Counted from the first letter of the stretch, positions 33,508 to 43,285 are shown. The stretch: 64,000 bases of DNA from Paenibacillus polymyxa (GCF_015710975.1 NZ_CP049783.1:2823501-2887500), one strand, 5' to 3'. Numbers and translations: made by a program. Notes: generated from the sequence alone by a model not told the origin.

Positions 33508-36500
33508 ACTGCTGATTGGCTTTGGATCGCTTATGGCGATCCTCCTTGTGCTGACGCTAATCAGCTATGACCGGATGGGGAGCTTGAATGAACAGCTGAA
33601 CCAGGTTTACCAAGAACGATATGTGAAGGTCCGCAAAACAACGGCTATACGCGGACAGGTGAACGATATGGCTAAAGTCATGGCCAATCTGATCTTGAAT
33701 CCAGGCTCCTCTGTCAGCGAGGCCAAGCGCGAGATGGATGATATTTCTGCTACTGGAACAAAAGTGCTGGCTAGTCTGCAAACGGATTCCGGTACGAGTG
33801 AAGAGCAACAGCAGATTGACCGGGTGGCTGTCGCCTGGAAAGATTATCTAAACTATGAAGAGAGACTCGTTTCCTTATTGGAGCAAGATCGTATTGAGGA
33901 AGCTAATGCTTTCCGTAATAGCACGGGTCTGCCTGCTCAAGAGGAGGCAATGGACAGCATTAATACCCTAGCTGTTTTCCAAGACCGGGAAATTGATAAC
34001 GATATGAAGCAGGCCAATCAGGCTTATGAGGAATCTGTGCAGATTACCACAATCCTGATGGCGGCCGGTCTGATGATGGGCTTACTGGTTATTTTGTGGG
34101 TGCTTCCTAGCATTGCCAAAGGTCTAAATACCGTTAACCTCATGATGAACGGTTTTGGCAAGGGAAAGTACAGGGCTATCAGCCGGATGAGTGTGGCCTC
34201 CAAAGATGAAATCGGAGAGGTTGCTCGTGTGTTTCAACAATTGGCTGGAGACCTGGATGAAAAAAGGAAATTCGAGCATTCCGTCCTTCAAACGCAGAAG
34301 GACCAAACTTGGCTTAATGCCAATACTGCTCGATTGACTGAGCTGTTTCGCGGTGTGAATTCACTGGAGCAGGTTGCTCAGATGTTCATTAGTGAGTTTA
34401 CACCCATTTTGGGGGGCAGCTATGGAGCCATCTACCTGCAAGGAAAAGAGGTAGAAGACAATCGATTCAAGTTATACGGCTCCTATGCAAAGGTGACTGG
34501 CGAAGGCTCGATCAGAGACGCTATCCAGGTGGGCGAAGGTTTGCTTGGACAGTGTGTTCTGGATCGTAAGCCAATCTTGATCACAGAGGCACCTGAAGGA
34601 TACTTGTCCATTGGCTCCGCCTTAGGAGAAAGTAAGCCAGTTGGAATTATGATTTTCCCTATTATGTTCGATGATGAATGCATTGGTGCCGTGGAAATAG
34701 CGTCACTGGACCGCTTCAGTGATCTGGAAACGAAGCTGTTTGCTCAGTTAGTGGAGAGTTTGGGAATCATTTTGAACAATATCAAGGGACGGATGCGGGT
34801 TGAGCAACTGTTGCGCGAATCACAAGCACTTACCGAGGAATTGCAATGCCAGTCCGAAGAGTTGCAAACTCAGCAAGAAGAGCTCAAGCGTTCTAACGAG
34901 AATTTGGAGCAGCAAACAGAGGAGCTTAAGCGTTCCGAGGAATTATTACAGCGTCAACAGGAAGAATTGGAGCATTTTAATACTGAACTGATTGCTAAAA
35001 CGAGAGCACTGGAAGAACAGGTTCGAGAAGTGGAAGAAAAGAACGATGAGATCGAACGTGCACGAGCCCAGTTGGAGCAACAGGCGATGCAGCTTGGGAT
35101 CACAAGCAAATACAAATCCGAGTTTTTGGCCAATATGTCGCATGAATTGCGTACTCCGCTAAATAGCTTGCTTATTCTTTCTCAGCTGCTGTCTGAGAAC
35201 AAGGAAGGCAATCTCAAGCCCAAACAAGTTGAATATGCACAAACCATTTATATGTCGGGCGCGGATTTGTTGAAAATGATTGATGAAATTCTGGATTTAT
35301 CCAAAGTGGATGCTGGAAAAATGGATATTAACCATGAAACGGTCCATTTGAAGGAACTGGAGCTGTTTGTAGAACAGAATTTTGCTCCAGTCGCAGCCAA
35401 ACGAGAGCTTCAACTGCATACCGAAATCGAAGAGAATTTGCCAGATGCTATTATAAGTGACGGTTATCGTCTCAAACAAATTTTACGTAACTTACTGTCC
35501 AATGCGTTCAAGTTCACCACGGAAGGTTCTATAAGTTTCAAGGTATCTCGGGCAAATGGAGAGCAGCTTCCGGGTATGCTAAATCCACGAAAATCCTATC
35601 TGGCTCTATCTGTACGTGATACGGGCATCGGGATTGCTTCGGATAAGACAGATCTGATCTTCGAAGCCTTCCAGCAGGTAGACGGTACGACTAGCCGAAA
35701 ATACGGGGGAACAGGGCTAGGGCTGTCGATCAGTCGTGAGCTTTCCAAATTGTTGGGCGGTGCCATTACGGTGGAATCCGAGCAGGGGCAGGGCAGTTGC
35801 TTCACACTGTATTTGCCGGAACAAACGCCTACGGAAAAGAATATGGATTCTCATTCGAGAGAGGCGCTTGACAGTACAGATGTACTTCCGGATTATGAGG
35901 GTGTCGCTGCTTCAGCGGAAGCAGATCTTCCAATGATTATGCCTGCTGAACGCTTACCTGTGTATCAGATGCCTGTGAAGAGCGGAGTAGAGGACATACA
36001 TCCGGGTGATGACCGAAACGAGATTACCCCGCAGGATAAAGTGCTGCTGATTATTGAGGATGATATTAATTTTGCGAATATTTTGTACGACATGGCCCGT
36101 AGTCGTGGCTTTAAGGCGTTGATTGCTCTCAAAGGAGACGATGGGCTGAACATGGCTCATTCTTATTTGCCAGACGCTATTATATTAGATATTCAGTTAC
36201 CTGTGATGGATGGCTGGTCCATTTTGGGCGAGCTGAAAGGAAACTCATCGACACGTCATATTCCAGTACATGTGATTTCGGTCATTGATGATGTGAAGCA
36301 GGGCTTGATGATGGGCGCGATTGCCTATCTCAAAAAGCCTTCTTCAAAGGAAAGTCTGGATAAGGCATTTTCACATATAAAATCTTATACGGACCAAATG
36401 GTAAAACGCCTCCTTGTGGTCGAGGATGACGATAACCAGCGCAAGTCCATTATTGAGCTCATTGACCATGATGATGTGGCCATTACGGCGGTATCGACAG

Positions 36501-37207
36501 GTAAAGAAGCACTAAACGAGCTGGCCACCCAGCGGTATGACTGCATGGTACTGGATCTGATGCTGAGTGACATGACAGGCTTTGAATTGCTCGACCGCAT
36601 TCGGGAAAATGAGCAGCTCACCGATCTGCCGATCATTATTTATACAGGCAAAGATCTGGATAGTAAGGAAGAAACACAACTTCGAAAATATGCAGAGTCC
36701 ATTATTATTAAGGATGTCAAATCGCCGGAACGACTTTTGGATGAGACTACGTTGTTCCTGCATCGGGTGGAGGCAAATCTTCCTGAGGACAAACGTAAAA
36801 TTTTGCAGAAGCTTTATAACAAGGAAGAGCTGTTTGAAGGCAAAAAAATATTGTTGGTAGACGATGATATTCGTAATGTATTTGCTCTGTCCAGTGTGCT
36901 GGAAAGCTATCGTATGGAGGTTACCTTTGCAGAAAATGGAAGGGAAGCTCTGGAAATGCTCGAACAGACGCCTGATTTTGATCTGGTGCTGATGGATATG
37001 ATGATGCCGGAAATGGATGGATATGAAGCAATGCGACGGATTCGATTAATGCCGCAATTCGAGAAGTTGCCTATTATTGCCCTGACAGCCAAGGCGATGA
37101 AGGATGATCGTTCCAAGTGTATTGAGGCAGGCGCTTCCGATTATGTAAAAAAACCGATTCAAACCGAACAGCTTTTATCATTAATGCGGGTGTGGTTGTA
37201 TTCGTAA
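33491..37207 (+). CDS. rsbK: RsbK-like hybrid histidine kinase
   Basis: A 1238-residue membrane kinase. Order: helix 1 (about 8-26), extracellular four-helix sensor (27-185), helix 2 (186-208), HAMP, GAF (about 280-435), Gln/Glu-rich coiled coil (about 440-540), HisKA with His551 (SHELRTPLN), HATPase (NLLSNAFKF, DTGIGI, GGTGLGLSIS), then three receivers with Asp900, Asp1022 and Asp1169. B. cereus RsbK has a similar plan and signals to RsbY. The coiled coil is rich in EEL and QQEEL repeats, which could carry methylation sites for the CheR-type enzyme encoded next. The middle receiver has LSDMTG in place of MPxMDG. Confidence 0.87.
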   Translation: MKIRNKLLIGFGSLMAILLVLTLISYDRMGSLNEQLNQVYQERYVKVRKTTAIRGQVNDMAKVMANLILNPGSSVSEAKREMDDISATGTKVLASLQTDSGTSEEQQQIDRVAVAWKDYLNYEERLVSLLEQDRIEEANAFRNSTGLPAQEEAMDSINTLAVFQDREIDNDMKQANQAYEESVQITTILMAAGLMMGLLVILWVLPSIAKGLNTVNLMMNGFGKGKYRAISRMSVASKDEIGEVARVFQQLAGDLDEKRKFEHSVLQTQKDQTWLNANTARLTELFRGVNSLEQVAQMFISEFTPILGGSYGAIYLQGKEVEDNRFKLYGSYAKVTGEGSIRDAIQVGEGLLGQCVLDRKPILITEAPEGYLSIGSALGESKPVGIMIFPIMFDDECIGAVEIASLDRFSDLETKLFAQLVESLGIILNNIKGRMRVEQLLRESQALTEELQCQSEELQTQQEELKRSNENLEQQTEELKRSEELLQRQQEELEHFNTELIAKTRALEEQVREVEEKNDEIERARAQLEQQAMQLGITSKYKSEFLANMSHELRTPLNSLLILSQLLSENKEGNLKPKQVEYAQTIYMSGADLLKMIDEILDLSKVDAGKMDINHETVHLKELELFVEQNFAPVAAKRELQLHTEIEENLPDAIISDGYRLKQILRNLLSNAFKFTTEGSISFKVSRANGEQLPGMLNPRKSYLALSVRDTGIGIASDKTDLIFEAFQQVDGTTSRKYGGTGLGLSISRELSKLLGGAITVESEQGQGSCFTLYLPEQTPTEKNMDSHSREALDSTDVLPDYEGVAASAEADLPMIMPAERLPVYQMPVKSGVEDIHPGDDRNEITPQDKVLLIIEDDINFANILYDMARSRGFKALIALKGDDGLNMAHSYLPDAIILDIQLPVMDGWSILGELKGNSSTRHIPVHVISVIDDVKQGLMMGAIAYLKKPSSKESLDKAFSHIKSYTDQMVKRLLVVEDDDNQRKSIIELIDHDDVAITAVSTGKEALNELATQRYDCMVLDLMLSDMTGFELLDRIRENEQLTDLPIIIYTGKDLDSKEETQLRKYAESIIIKDVKSPERLLDETTLFLHRVEANLPEDKRKILQKLYNKEELFEGKKILLVDDDIRNVFALSSVLESYRMEVTFAENGREALEMLEQTPDFDLVLMDMMMPEMDGYEAMRRIRLMPQFEKLPIIALTAKAMKDDRSKCIEAGASDYVKKPIQTEQLLSLMRVWLYS

Positions 37208-37287
37208 TCCAAAAAAATGGGTAATATAAATTGACACTTGATTGAGAGCGGTACAGGCAAAACCTATTTAGGAATTGGAGAGAGATT

Positions 37288-38157
37288 ATGACATCGAAGG
37301 ATATGGCGGATAATGCTGCTAATGAAGTGAAATCGAATGACAATGAGCGGGAAATGATTGAGATTGAGCTGTTGCTGGAAGGTATACATCGGCTGTACGG
37401 CTACGATTTTCGCAACTACGCTCTGCCATCGATCAAGCGGCGTATTTATTATCATGCGCAGTCCGAGAACGTAAGCACGATATCAGGACTTCAGGAGAAG
37501 GTGCTGCATGATCGCAGCGCCTTTGATAGACTGGTACAGAGTCTTTCCATTCCGGTGACCGAGATGTTTCGCGACCCGGAGCTGTTTTTAATTTTCAGGC
37601 AAAAAATCATTCCTATTTTACGGACGTATCCGTATATCCGAATATGGCATGCAGGTTGCTCCACAGGTGAGGAAGTGTATTCTATGGCAATCATGCTGCA
37701 TGAGGAAGGCTTATATGACAAGGCCCGTATTTATGCGACGGATATGAATAACCTGTCTTTACAACAAGCGAAGGAAGGCGTATATGGGATTGACCGAATG
37801 AAGCTGTATACCAAAAATTATTTGGAATCTGGGGGCACACAATCGTTCTCTGAATATTATACAGCCAAGTATGATTCGGTAATGTTTCATCCCTTTTTAC
37901 GAAAAAATATCATTTTTGCTGAGCACAATTTAGCGACAGACCGGTCATTTAACGAGTTCAATGTTATTTTTTGCCGGAATGTTATGATTTATTTTAACGA
38001 TGAACTTCGCAACCATGTACATGGGTTGTTTTATGATAGCTTGAGTCATTTTGGTGTGTTGGTGCTTGGGGCCAAGGAATCCATACATTTCACCGATTAT
38101 AGTGATTCCTACGAGCCGCTGGACCGGGTAGAGAAAATATACCGGAAGATTAAATAG
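37288..38157 (+). CDS. rsbM: RsbM-like CheR methyltransferase
   Basis: A 289-residue CheR-type SAM-dependent methyltransferase. The N-terminal helical domain (about 20-90; YGYDFRNYALPSIKRRI) precedes the SAM domain with HAGCSTGEEVYS, ATDMNNLSL and VIFCRNVMIYF. No CheB, CheA or chemoreceptor gene is nearby, and its neighbours are stress-kinase genes. In B. cereus the CheR-like RsbM methylates RsbK and damps SigB activation, so the same role is inferred. Start ATG after GGAGAGAG. Confidence 0.86.
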   Translation: MTSKDMADNAANEVKSNDNEREMIEIELLLEGIHRLYGYDFRNYALPSIKRRIYYHAQSENVSTISGLQEKVLHDRSAFDRLVQSLSIPVTEMFRDPELFLIFRQKIIPILRTYPYIRIWHAGCSTGEEVYSMAIMLHEEGLYDKARIYATDMNNLSLQQAKEGVYGIDRMKLYTKNYLESGGTQSFSEYYTAKYDSVMFHPFLRKNIIFAEHNLATDRSFNEFNVIFCRNVMIYFNDELRNHVHGLFYDSLSHFGVLVLGAKESIHFTDYSDSYEPLDRVEKIYRKIK

Positions 38158-38176
38158 AGATGCTTAGGAGGATTCC

Positions 38177-39847
38177 ATGGGGCTTCATGAACCGATTCAT
38201 ATATTGCTGGTAGATGATAGACCTGAGAACCTGCTCGCTCTTGAGGCAGTGCTGGAGAGTGAACAATATAATCTGGTAAAGGCCACATCTGGGGAAGAAG
38301 CGTTGCGATGTCTGTTAAAAGATGAATTTGCACTCGTAGTCCTTGATGTGCAAATGCCGGGTATGGATGGAATTGAGACCGCAAAGTTAATCAAGGCCAG
38401 AGAGAAGACGAAGGATATTCCGATTATCTTTATTTCAGCTAACAGCAAGGAAGCGGAGCATTTGTTTGCCGGATATTCAGCGGGCGGTATTGATTATATG
38501 GTGAAGCCGTTCATCCCTCAAATTCTCAAGTCCAAAATTGAAGGCTTCGTACAAATGTATCTGACAAACAAGCGTTTGAAAACACAGTCCATGCTGCTGC
38601 ACCAGAAGACGCAGGAGCTGGAAAAGATGAACAGCGAACTGATAGCCGCCAAGGAGGCGGCAGAGATTGCTGCCAATGCCAAAACCGAATTTTTGGCAAT
38701 GATGAGCCATGAGATTCGCACACCTATGAACGGTGTCATTGGTATGATTGATCTGCTGATGGAGACAGAGCTGCAAAACGATCAACAGGAATATGCCGAT
38801 ATCATCCGCCGCAGTGCAGACGCGCTGGTCGCGGTCATTAATGATATTCTGGACTTTACCAAGCTGGAGTCAGGCAAGATGGAGGTTGAGGAATATCCAT
38901 TTGATTTGGTTTCCTGTATCAAGGAAGTTTTCAGCCTGTTTACGGTAGAGGTGAACCGCAAGAATTTGGAGCTGGTTTATTTTCTCGATGAACAGTTGCC
39001 TCCCGTGTTATATGGAGATATGGGCAGATTGCGTCAAGTACTGATTAACTTGGTGTCCAATGCCGTCAAATTTACAGACCAGGGCGGGGTATATGTCTTC
39101 GCATCGGTTAAAGAGCGTAGCGACAATGGGCTTACGGTTGAGTTTTCTGTAAAGGATACAGGGATTGGTATTGATCCTGCCAAGGTTGGAAGGCTTTTTC
39201 ACCCTTTTTCCCAACTGGATTCTTCAATGACACGCAAATATGGTGGGACAGGTTTAGGACTCGCTATTTGCAAAACCTTAGTGAATATGATGGGCGGAGA
39301 TATCCGTGTGGATACGAGTGGAGAACAGGGTGTGGCGTTTCATTTTACAATGAAGCTTGGCTTTGCCAAGGAAAATGAACTGGAGGGGGAGTCCAGCCAT
39401 GATTGGGAAATCCCACAACAGGAGCCCCCAACCCGTAGACCTGTACTGGTTGTGGATGACCATCCCATCAACCAGAAGCTAATGGTCAATATACTGGATA
39501 AGCTTGGTTTGGCTTCAGACGTGGCAGCAGATGGGCAACAGGCGCTTGATATGGTCACTGCGAATCAGGATTACGACTATATCTTTATGGACTTGCAGAT
39601 GCCTGTAATGGACGGCCTGGAGTGTACGGGTAGAGTACGTGAACAGTTGGCGGGGAGATCTCAACCTGCGATTATCGCTATGACGGCTAACGTCATGGAG
39701 GGAATTCAGCCCCGATGTATTGAGGCTGGAATGAACGATTACATTAGTAAGCCCGTTAAAATCAGCAGTGTAAAACAGGCGTTGCTCCGGCATTCTCCAG
39801 ACCATTTTCCAATGCAGCCAGGTAAAGATCGAATCAATGAAGCTTAG
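38177..39847 (+). CDS. Second hybrid kinase (receiver-HisKA-HATPase-receiver)
   Basis: A 556-residue soluble protein with an N-terminal receiver (Asp57 in [11 protein letters not shown]), a short coiled linker, HisKA with His178 ([11 protein letters not shown]), HATPase ([25 protein letters not shown]) and a C-terminal receiver (Asp472 in [11 protein letters not shown]). It has no membrane helix or sensor domain, so it should take its input from another protein, perhaps by phosphotransfer from the RsbK-like kinase. The characterised B. cereus rsbKYM cluster has, to my knowledge, no such gene. GGAGG precedes the ATG, 20 bp after rsbM. Confidence 0.88.
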   Translation: MGLHEPIHILLVDDRPENLLALEAVLESEQYNLVKATSGEEALRCLLKDEFALVVLDVQMPGMDGIETAKLIKAREKTKDIPIIFISANSKEAEHLFAGYSAGGIDYMVKPFIPQILKSKIEGFVQMYLTNKRLKTQSMLLHQKTQELEKMNSELIAAKEAAEIAANAKTEFLAMMSHEIRTPMNGVIGMIDLLMETELQNDQQEYADIIRRSADALVAVINDILDFTKLESGKMEVEEYPFDLVSCIKEVFSLFTVEVNRKNLELVYFLDEQLPPVLYGDMGRLRQVLINLVSNAVKFTDQGGVYVFASVKERSDNGLTVEFSVKDTGIGIDPAKVGRLFHPFSQLDSSMTRKYGGTGLGLAICKTLVNMMGGDIRVDTSGEQGVAFHFTMKLGFAKENELEGESSHDWEIPQQEPPTRRPVLVVDDHPINQKLMVNILDKLGLASDVAADGQQALDMVTANQDYDYIFMDLQMPVMDGLECTGRVREQLAGRSQPAIIAMTANVMEGIQPRCIEAGMNDYISKPVKISSVKQALLRHSPDHFPMQPGKDRINEA

Positions 39848-39885
39848 CTGGTGTTATTTGACAGGTGTATAAAAAGTTATAACGT

Positions 39886-39911
39886 GATTCAAACGCTCGT
39901 ATATTGGGTTA
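39886..39911 (+). promoter_or_regulatory. Putative SigB-type promoter of rsbV-rsbW-sigB
   Basis: GATTCA, 14 nt and GGGTTA, one mismatch in each element relative to GTTTCA and GGGTAA. It lies 37 bp before rsbV, where SigB autoregulation is known in Bacillus. Confidence 0.5.
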
Positions 39912-39947
39912 GTATGTAGGGAAATCTTTTTTTGGGAGAGTAGGCCT

Positions 39948-40286
39948 ATGAATACAAATAAAAATGAGAAGTTCAATGCGATCACAGAAACAGCTGATGG
40001 TGTAAATACCGTTTATCTGAGTGGAGAATTAGACCTTTCGGTAGCACCTGATTTCCGTCTGGTCATGGAGCCTTTAGTGGGGGAATCCAGCCAGGATTTG
40101 ATTGTTAACTTGAGAGACCTTAAATACATTGACAGCACAGGCATTGGTATTTTGCTATCCATTTTAAAAGCAAGGCATGGGATGGAGTCCCGGTTTACGG
40201 TTCAAGAGGTACCGCCTCAGATTCAAAAACTGTTTGATATGACCGGTATTGCCAAATTCTTTGCCCCCCAGGAGAATTCCCAATAG
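39948..40286 (+). CDS. rsbV: Anti-anti-sigma factor RsbV (STAS domain)
   Basis: A 112-residue STAS-domain protein. The conserved phosphorylation site is Ser63 in YIDSTGIGILLSIL. In its unphosphorylated form it binds the anti-sigma kinase RsbW and releases the sigma factor; RsbW phosphorylates it and the PP2C phosphatase reverses this. It is followed by rsbW (19 bp) and sigB, the classic partner-switch order. A SpoIIAA-like assignment is less likely given the stress-type context. Confidence 0.9.
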   Translation: MNTNKNEKFNAITETADGVNTVYLSGELDLSVAPDFRLVMEPLVGESSQDLIVNLRDLKYIDSTGIGILLSILKARHGMESRFTVQEVPPQIQKLFDMTGIAKFFAPQENSQ

Positions 40287-40304
40287 GAAAGGAAAGAAAA
40301 AGAA

Positions 40305-40757
40305 ATGAATGCTCAAATTCAAAAAGTAGTTCTTAATTTGCCGGCCACAGCTGACTTTGTTGATATTGTAAGATTAAATTTATATGGTATTGCCGCTAAA
40401 ATGGGATTCTCTTATGAGGATATCGAAGACATGAAAGTGGCTGTATCGGAAGCCTGTAATAACTCTGTCCTTTATGCATATGGTCATCAGGGAGGAGTCG
40501 TGGAAGTAACATTCGAATTTGACGAAGCTTCGTTGTCCATTCGTGTCAAAGATGAAGGGGAGAGCTTTGAACGTGTGGAGGACCCGTCTCGTATCGCATC
40601 CTTGCATGACAAGGAGTTAAATGATGCGCAAATTGGCGGATTAGGCTTTTATCTCATGCAGGCGCTTATGGACGATGTTCAAATCTTGAATGAGACAGGA
40701 AAAGGTACCGAAGTGGTGTTGGTAAAGCGTCTGACCAGAAGTGAGGAAAGAGTATGA
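40305..40757 (+). CDS. rsbW: Anti-sigma factor / serine kinase RsbW
   Basis: A 150-residue GHKL-type ATPase with the N-box VAVSEACNNSVLYAYG, RVKDEGESF and the G-box IGGLGFYLMQALMD. It would bind and inhibit the sigma factor and phosphorylate RsbV. The last four bases overlap the sigB start (ATGA), implying coupled translation. Confidence 0.92.
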   Translation: MNAQIQKVVLNLPATADFVDIVRLNLYGIAAKMGFSYEDIEDMKVAVSEACNNSVLYAYGHQGGVVEVTFEFDEASLSIRVKDEGESFERVEDPSRIASLHDKELNDAQIGGLGFYLMQALMDDVQILNETGKGTEVVLVKRLTRSEERV

Positions 40758-41527
40758 ATGAAAAGGTAACTCCCCCGGAGTCGATGGATGAAGCCGTTGG
40801 TCTAATCTGGGAGTACCAGCAAACCAAAGATAACGAAATTGCTACCGTGCTGATCCGCAAGTATGAGCCTATGGTCAAGATGGCTGCCGGGAAGATATCC
40901 CGTAACCGCCCGGACTTATACGAGGATTTATATCAGACCGGTCAGATGGCTTTGATACGTCTGCTCCAGCAATACGATATCAGCTTGGGTATCCCATTTG
41001 AGCCGTACGCTATGAAAAGTATGCTGGGACATATGAAGAATTATTTACGCGATAAATCCTGGTACATACAGGTCCCTCGCCGTATCAAGGAAAAGGGAGC
41101 GCTTGTTCAACATGCGATTGATGAGCTGACCGTCAAATTAGAACGCTCACCCAATGTGAACGAGATTGCGGAGTATTTGGACCTTACCGTTGAGGAAACG
41201 ATCGAGGTGCTTGCAGGTCGCGAATGCTACCACTATGTTTCACTGGACTCGCCATTATCCCAGGAAGAGAGTGCAGCTACGTTAGGTGAGCTTATTAGCT
41301 CAGATGCTAACGATTTTGACACGGTGGAAAAACGGATGGATCTTCAGCAGGCCTTAAGCCAACTGAAAGAGCAGGAACAGAAAGTGCTTCTTCTGGCATT
41401 TCAGGATGGTCAATCTCAACGTGCGATTGCGCAGACGTTGGGCGTATCGCAGATGAGCGTTTCCCGTATTCAGAAGCGGGCAACAGAAAAGTTGAAGCAG
41501 ATTATGTCTAATTCCTCTATTTCATGA
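40754..41527 (+). CDS. sigB: RNA polymerase sigma factor SigB
   Basis: A 257-residue SigB/SigF/SigG-type sigma factor with region 2 (YEDLYQTGQMALIRLLQQYD, AMKSMLGHMKNYLRDK), region 3 (SWYIQVPRRIKEKG, ERSPNVNEIAEYLD) and region 4 with a helix-turn-helix (QSQRAIAQTLGVSQMSVSRI). It is identified as the general stress factor from the rsbVW genes and phosphatase/kinase genes upstream. Promoters of the expected type occur in the window. It ends at a terminator. Confidence 0.9.
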   Translation: MNEKVTPPESMDEAVGLIWEYQQTKDNEIATVLIRKYEPMVKMAAGKISRNRPDLYEDLYQTGQMALIRLLQQYDISLGIPFEPYAMKSMLGHMKNYLRDKSWYIQVPRRIKEKGALVQHAIDELTVKLERSPNVNEIAEYLDLTVEETIEVLAGRECYHYVSLDSPLSQEESAATLGELISSDANDFDTVEKRMDLQQALSQLKEQEQKVLLLAFQDGQSQRAIAQTLGVSQMSVSRIQKRATEKLKQIMSNSSIS

Positions 41528-41572
41528 CAAGATCGCTGAATTCATGGCTTATAATATTTGACGTCCCATCGT

Positions 41573-41612
41573 AAGGACACGTTATTCCAATTAGGGAAGC
41601 GTGTCCTTTTTA
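41573..41612 (+). terminator. Terminator of the sigB operon
   Basis: AAGGACACG and CGTGTCCTT, 9-bp stem with an 18-nt loop, then a T-run. Confidence 0.78.
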
Positions 41613-41645
41613 TAAAGCGGAAAAAACAAAGAAAGGATGGAATCC

Positions 41646-42605
41646 ATGACAGCATTTGAACAGATTTCTACCTTTCGTGGAGGATGGGAATGGTGGGACA
41701 TCTGTGCTGCGGACTGGCAGGATTCGGTCATACAGCACTTGAAGGAGAAGCTCCCAGAGGCCGCAGAGTGGCTGGATAAGGTAGAGGACATTCCATCCAG
41801 CTTTATTTCTGTACGCTTTCCAGATGGTAATCAGCCGTTGATGTGCGGATCGTTGATCTACTCCGTTCAAGAGGAGATCGACAGTCAGCGCAATTGCAAC
41901 AAGTTTTATTTTCTAGTTCTAAACCAGAAGCTAGTGACCTTAAATTTGGACCAAAATACCCGCGAAATTATGCATACCCCAGAACGCCAAACCATGCTGC
42001 AACAGTGTGAGGATGCGGCTGATGGCATGTTCGTATTGGCGAGAGCTGTGCTTCATTATTTTCATACGGGAATGGATAAGTTTGAGATCAACCTGAGAAG
42101 ACTGGAAGAGGACATGGAGAAAAGGAACGCACGTACGCTGATGGATTCTATATTGAATGCGCGTTTCGAGCTGTTGTATTGGAGCAATATGTTCATCCCT
42201 TTTTCAGAGCTGGTCACGGCTTCCCGCGAAGCCTATCTGGATAAGCTGGAGGAAAATCGCTTTTTTAAGCAGTTACTGTACCGTGTCACTCGGATGGAGG
42301 GACTATTCCGCCATTATGAGAAGGAAATCGACACACTAATCTCCATTGATGACGCCATTTCCGCATTTAGGGGCAATGAGATTACGAAGACACTCACGAT
42401 CGTGACCGCTGTATTTACGCCGGCCACTGTAGTAGGCGCTATCTGGGGCATGAACTTTGAAAATCTGCCTTGGATCAAAACAGGCTGGGGTTTTACCTTC
42501 GTGATTATGGCTACTCTGTTAAGTATGGCGGGGATGTACGGCTGGCTGATGATGAAGGGATGGACAGGAGATTTATTAAAAACAAACAAGCGTAACAAAT
42601 TGTAG
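41646..42605 (+). CDS. CorA-family metal ion transporter
   Basis: About 319 residues: a large N-terminal cytosolic alpha/beta and helical domain, then two C-terminal membrane helices with the CorA signature GMN (AIWGMNFENLPW). CorA proteins form pentameric Mg2+ (or Co2+, Zn2+) channels. The N-terminal part is diverged from classical CorA, so the ion is uncertain. The ATG at 41646 is chosen because the ATG at 41637 directly abuts AAAGGA. Confidence 0.82.
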   Translation: MTAFEQISTFRGGWEWWDICAADWQDSVIQHLKEKLPEAAEWLDKVEDIPSSFISVRFPDGNQPLMCGSLIYSVQEEIDSQRNCNKFYFLVLNQKLVTLNLDQNTREIMHTPERQTMLQQCEDAADGMFVLARAVLHYFHTGMDKFEINLRRLEEDMEKRNARTLMDSILNARFELLYWSNMFIPFSELVTASREAYLDKLEENRFFKQLLYRVTRMEGLFRHYEKEIDTLISIDDAISAFRGNEITKTLTIVTAVFTPATVVGAIWGMNFENLPWIKTGWGFTFVIMATLLSMAGMYGWLMMKGWTGDLLKTNKRNKL

Positions 42606-42636
42606 CGGCTGCTTACGGCAGTTACAATGTGCATTC

Positions 42637-42702
42637 AAAAAACGATCCATCACAACCGGGGGCATTTTAGGAGCTCATTACCGGTTCGATGGATCGTTTT
42701 TA
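42637..42702. terminator. Bidirectional terminator
   Basis: AAAAACGATCCATC and its complement form 14-bp arms, with inner pairing AACCGG/CCGGTT. It lies between convergent genes. Confidence 0.8.
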
Positions 42703-42719
42703 TATGAGATAGAAGACAA

Positions 42720-43190
42720 TCACTTAGTACCTTGGCTCATTTTGATATATCCTAACAACTCGGCGATAAAATCTCCGATGACTGGAAGATTTAACTGCAC
42801 CAGGAAGCTAAGCAACCAAGCGAGTAAGGCGAGTACGACCACTGTACCCAGTGTAAGGCCAAGACCCCTTGAAATCCCAGCCGTCAGATTACTAATAATT
42901 CTTCTTTTCGTACTGGAGTAGTTCTCTATAATATCTTTGAATTCTGCTTTTTCTAATGTATCTGCGATTTGATCTAGACGTTTGTTAAGCCGCTTGACCT
43001 CATGGCGTAGCTCAAAAGGATGTTCATCCACATCAAAATCTCTTTCAGGATCATGCTTTTTAACATGAGTAGGTGAGGTCTGCTTGGATGAAACCTCGTC
43101 TGGTTGATCTTGTGTCTGTAGGGGGTGAAAGGTTCTCTTGTTGTTCCGAGCAAGATCATCTCCATAGGAGCTTGGTTTGTTCATTGTCAT
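42720..43190 (-). CDS. DUF5665-like membrane protein
   Basis: A 156-residue protein with a hydrophilic, charged N-terminal half (about 1-70), a basic amphipathic stretch (YSSTKRRIISNLTAGISRGLG) and one hydrophobic helix (LGTVVVLALLAWLLSFLV). This is the DUF5665 pattern; function is unknown. It is the last of a run of minus-strand small stress-type genes (glsB, ytxH). AAAGG lies before the ATG. A terminator separates it from ytxH. Confidence 0.7.
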   Translation of the reverse strand: MTMNKPSSYGDDLARNNKRTFHPLQTQDQPDEVSSKQTSPTHVKKHDPERDFDVDEHPFELRHEVKRLNKRLDQIADTLEKAEFKDIIENYSSTKRRIISNLTAGISRGLGLTLGTVVVLALLAWLLSFLVQLNLPVIGDFIAELLGYIKMSQGTK

Positions 43191-43207
43191 CCCAGCCTTT
43201 CTATCAT

Positions 43208-43241
43208 TTAAAAACAGCCAGCTTCTTGCATGCTGGCTGTT
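43208..43241 (-). terminator. Terminator after the ytxH-like gene
   Basis: On the minus strand AACAGCCAGC and GCTGGCTGTT form a 10-bp stem, followed by T4. Confidence 0.8.
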
Positions 43242-43285
43242 CAGTGTTTGGAGCTCATTTTGGTTGTGATCGGAACGTATTCGTA

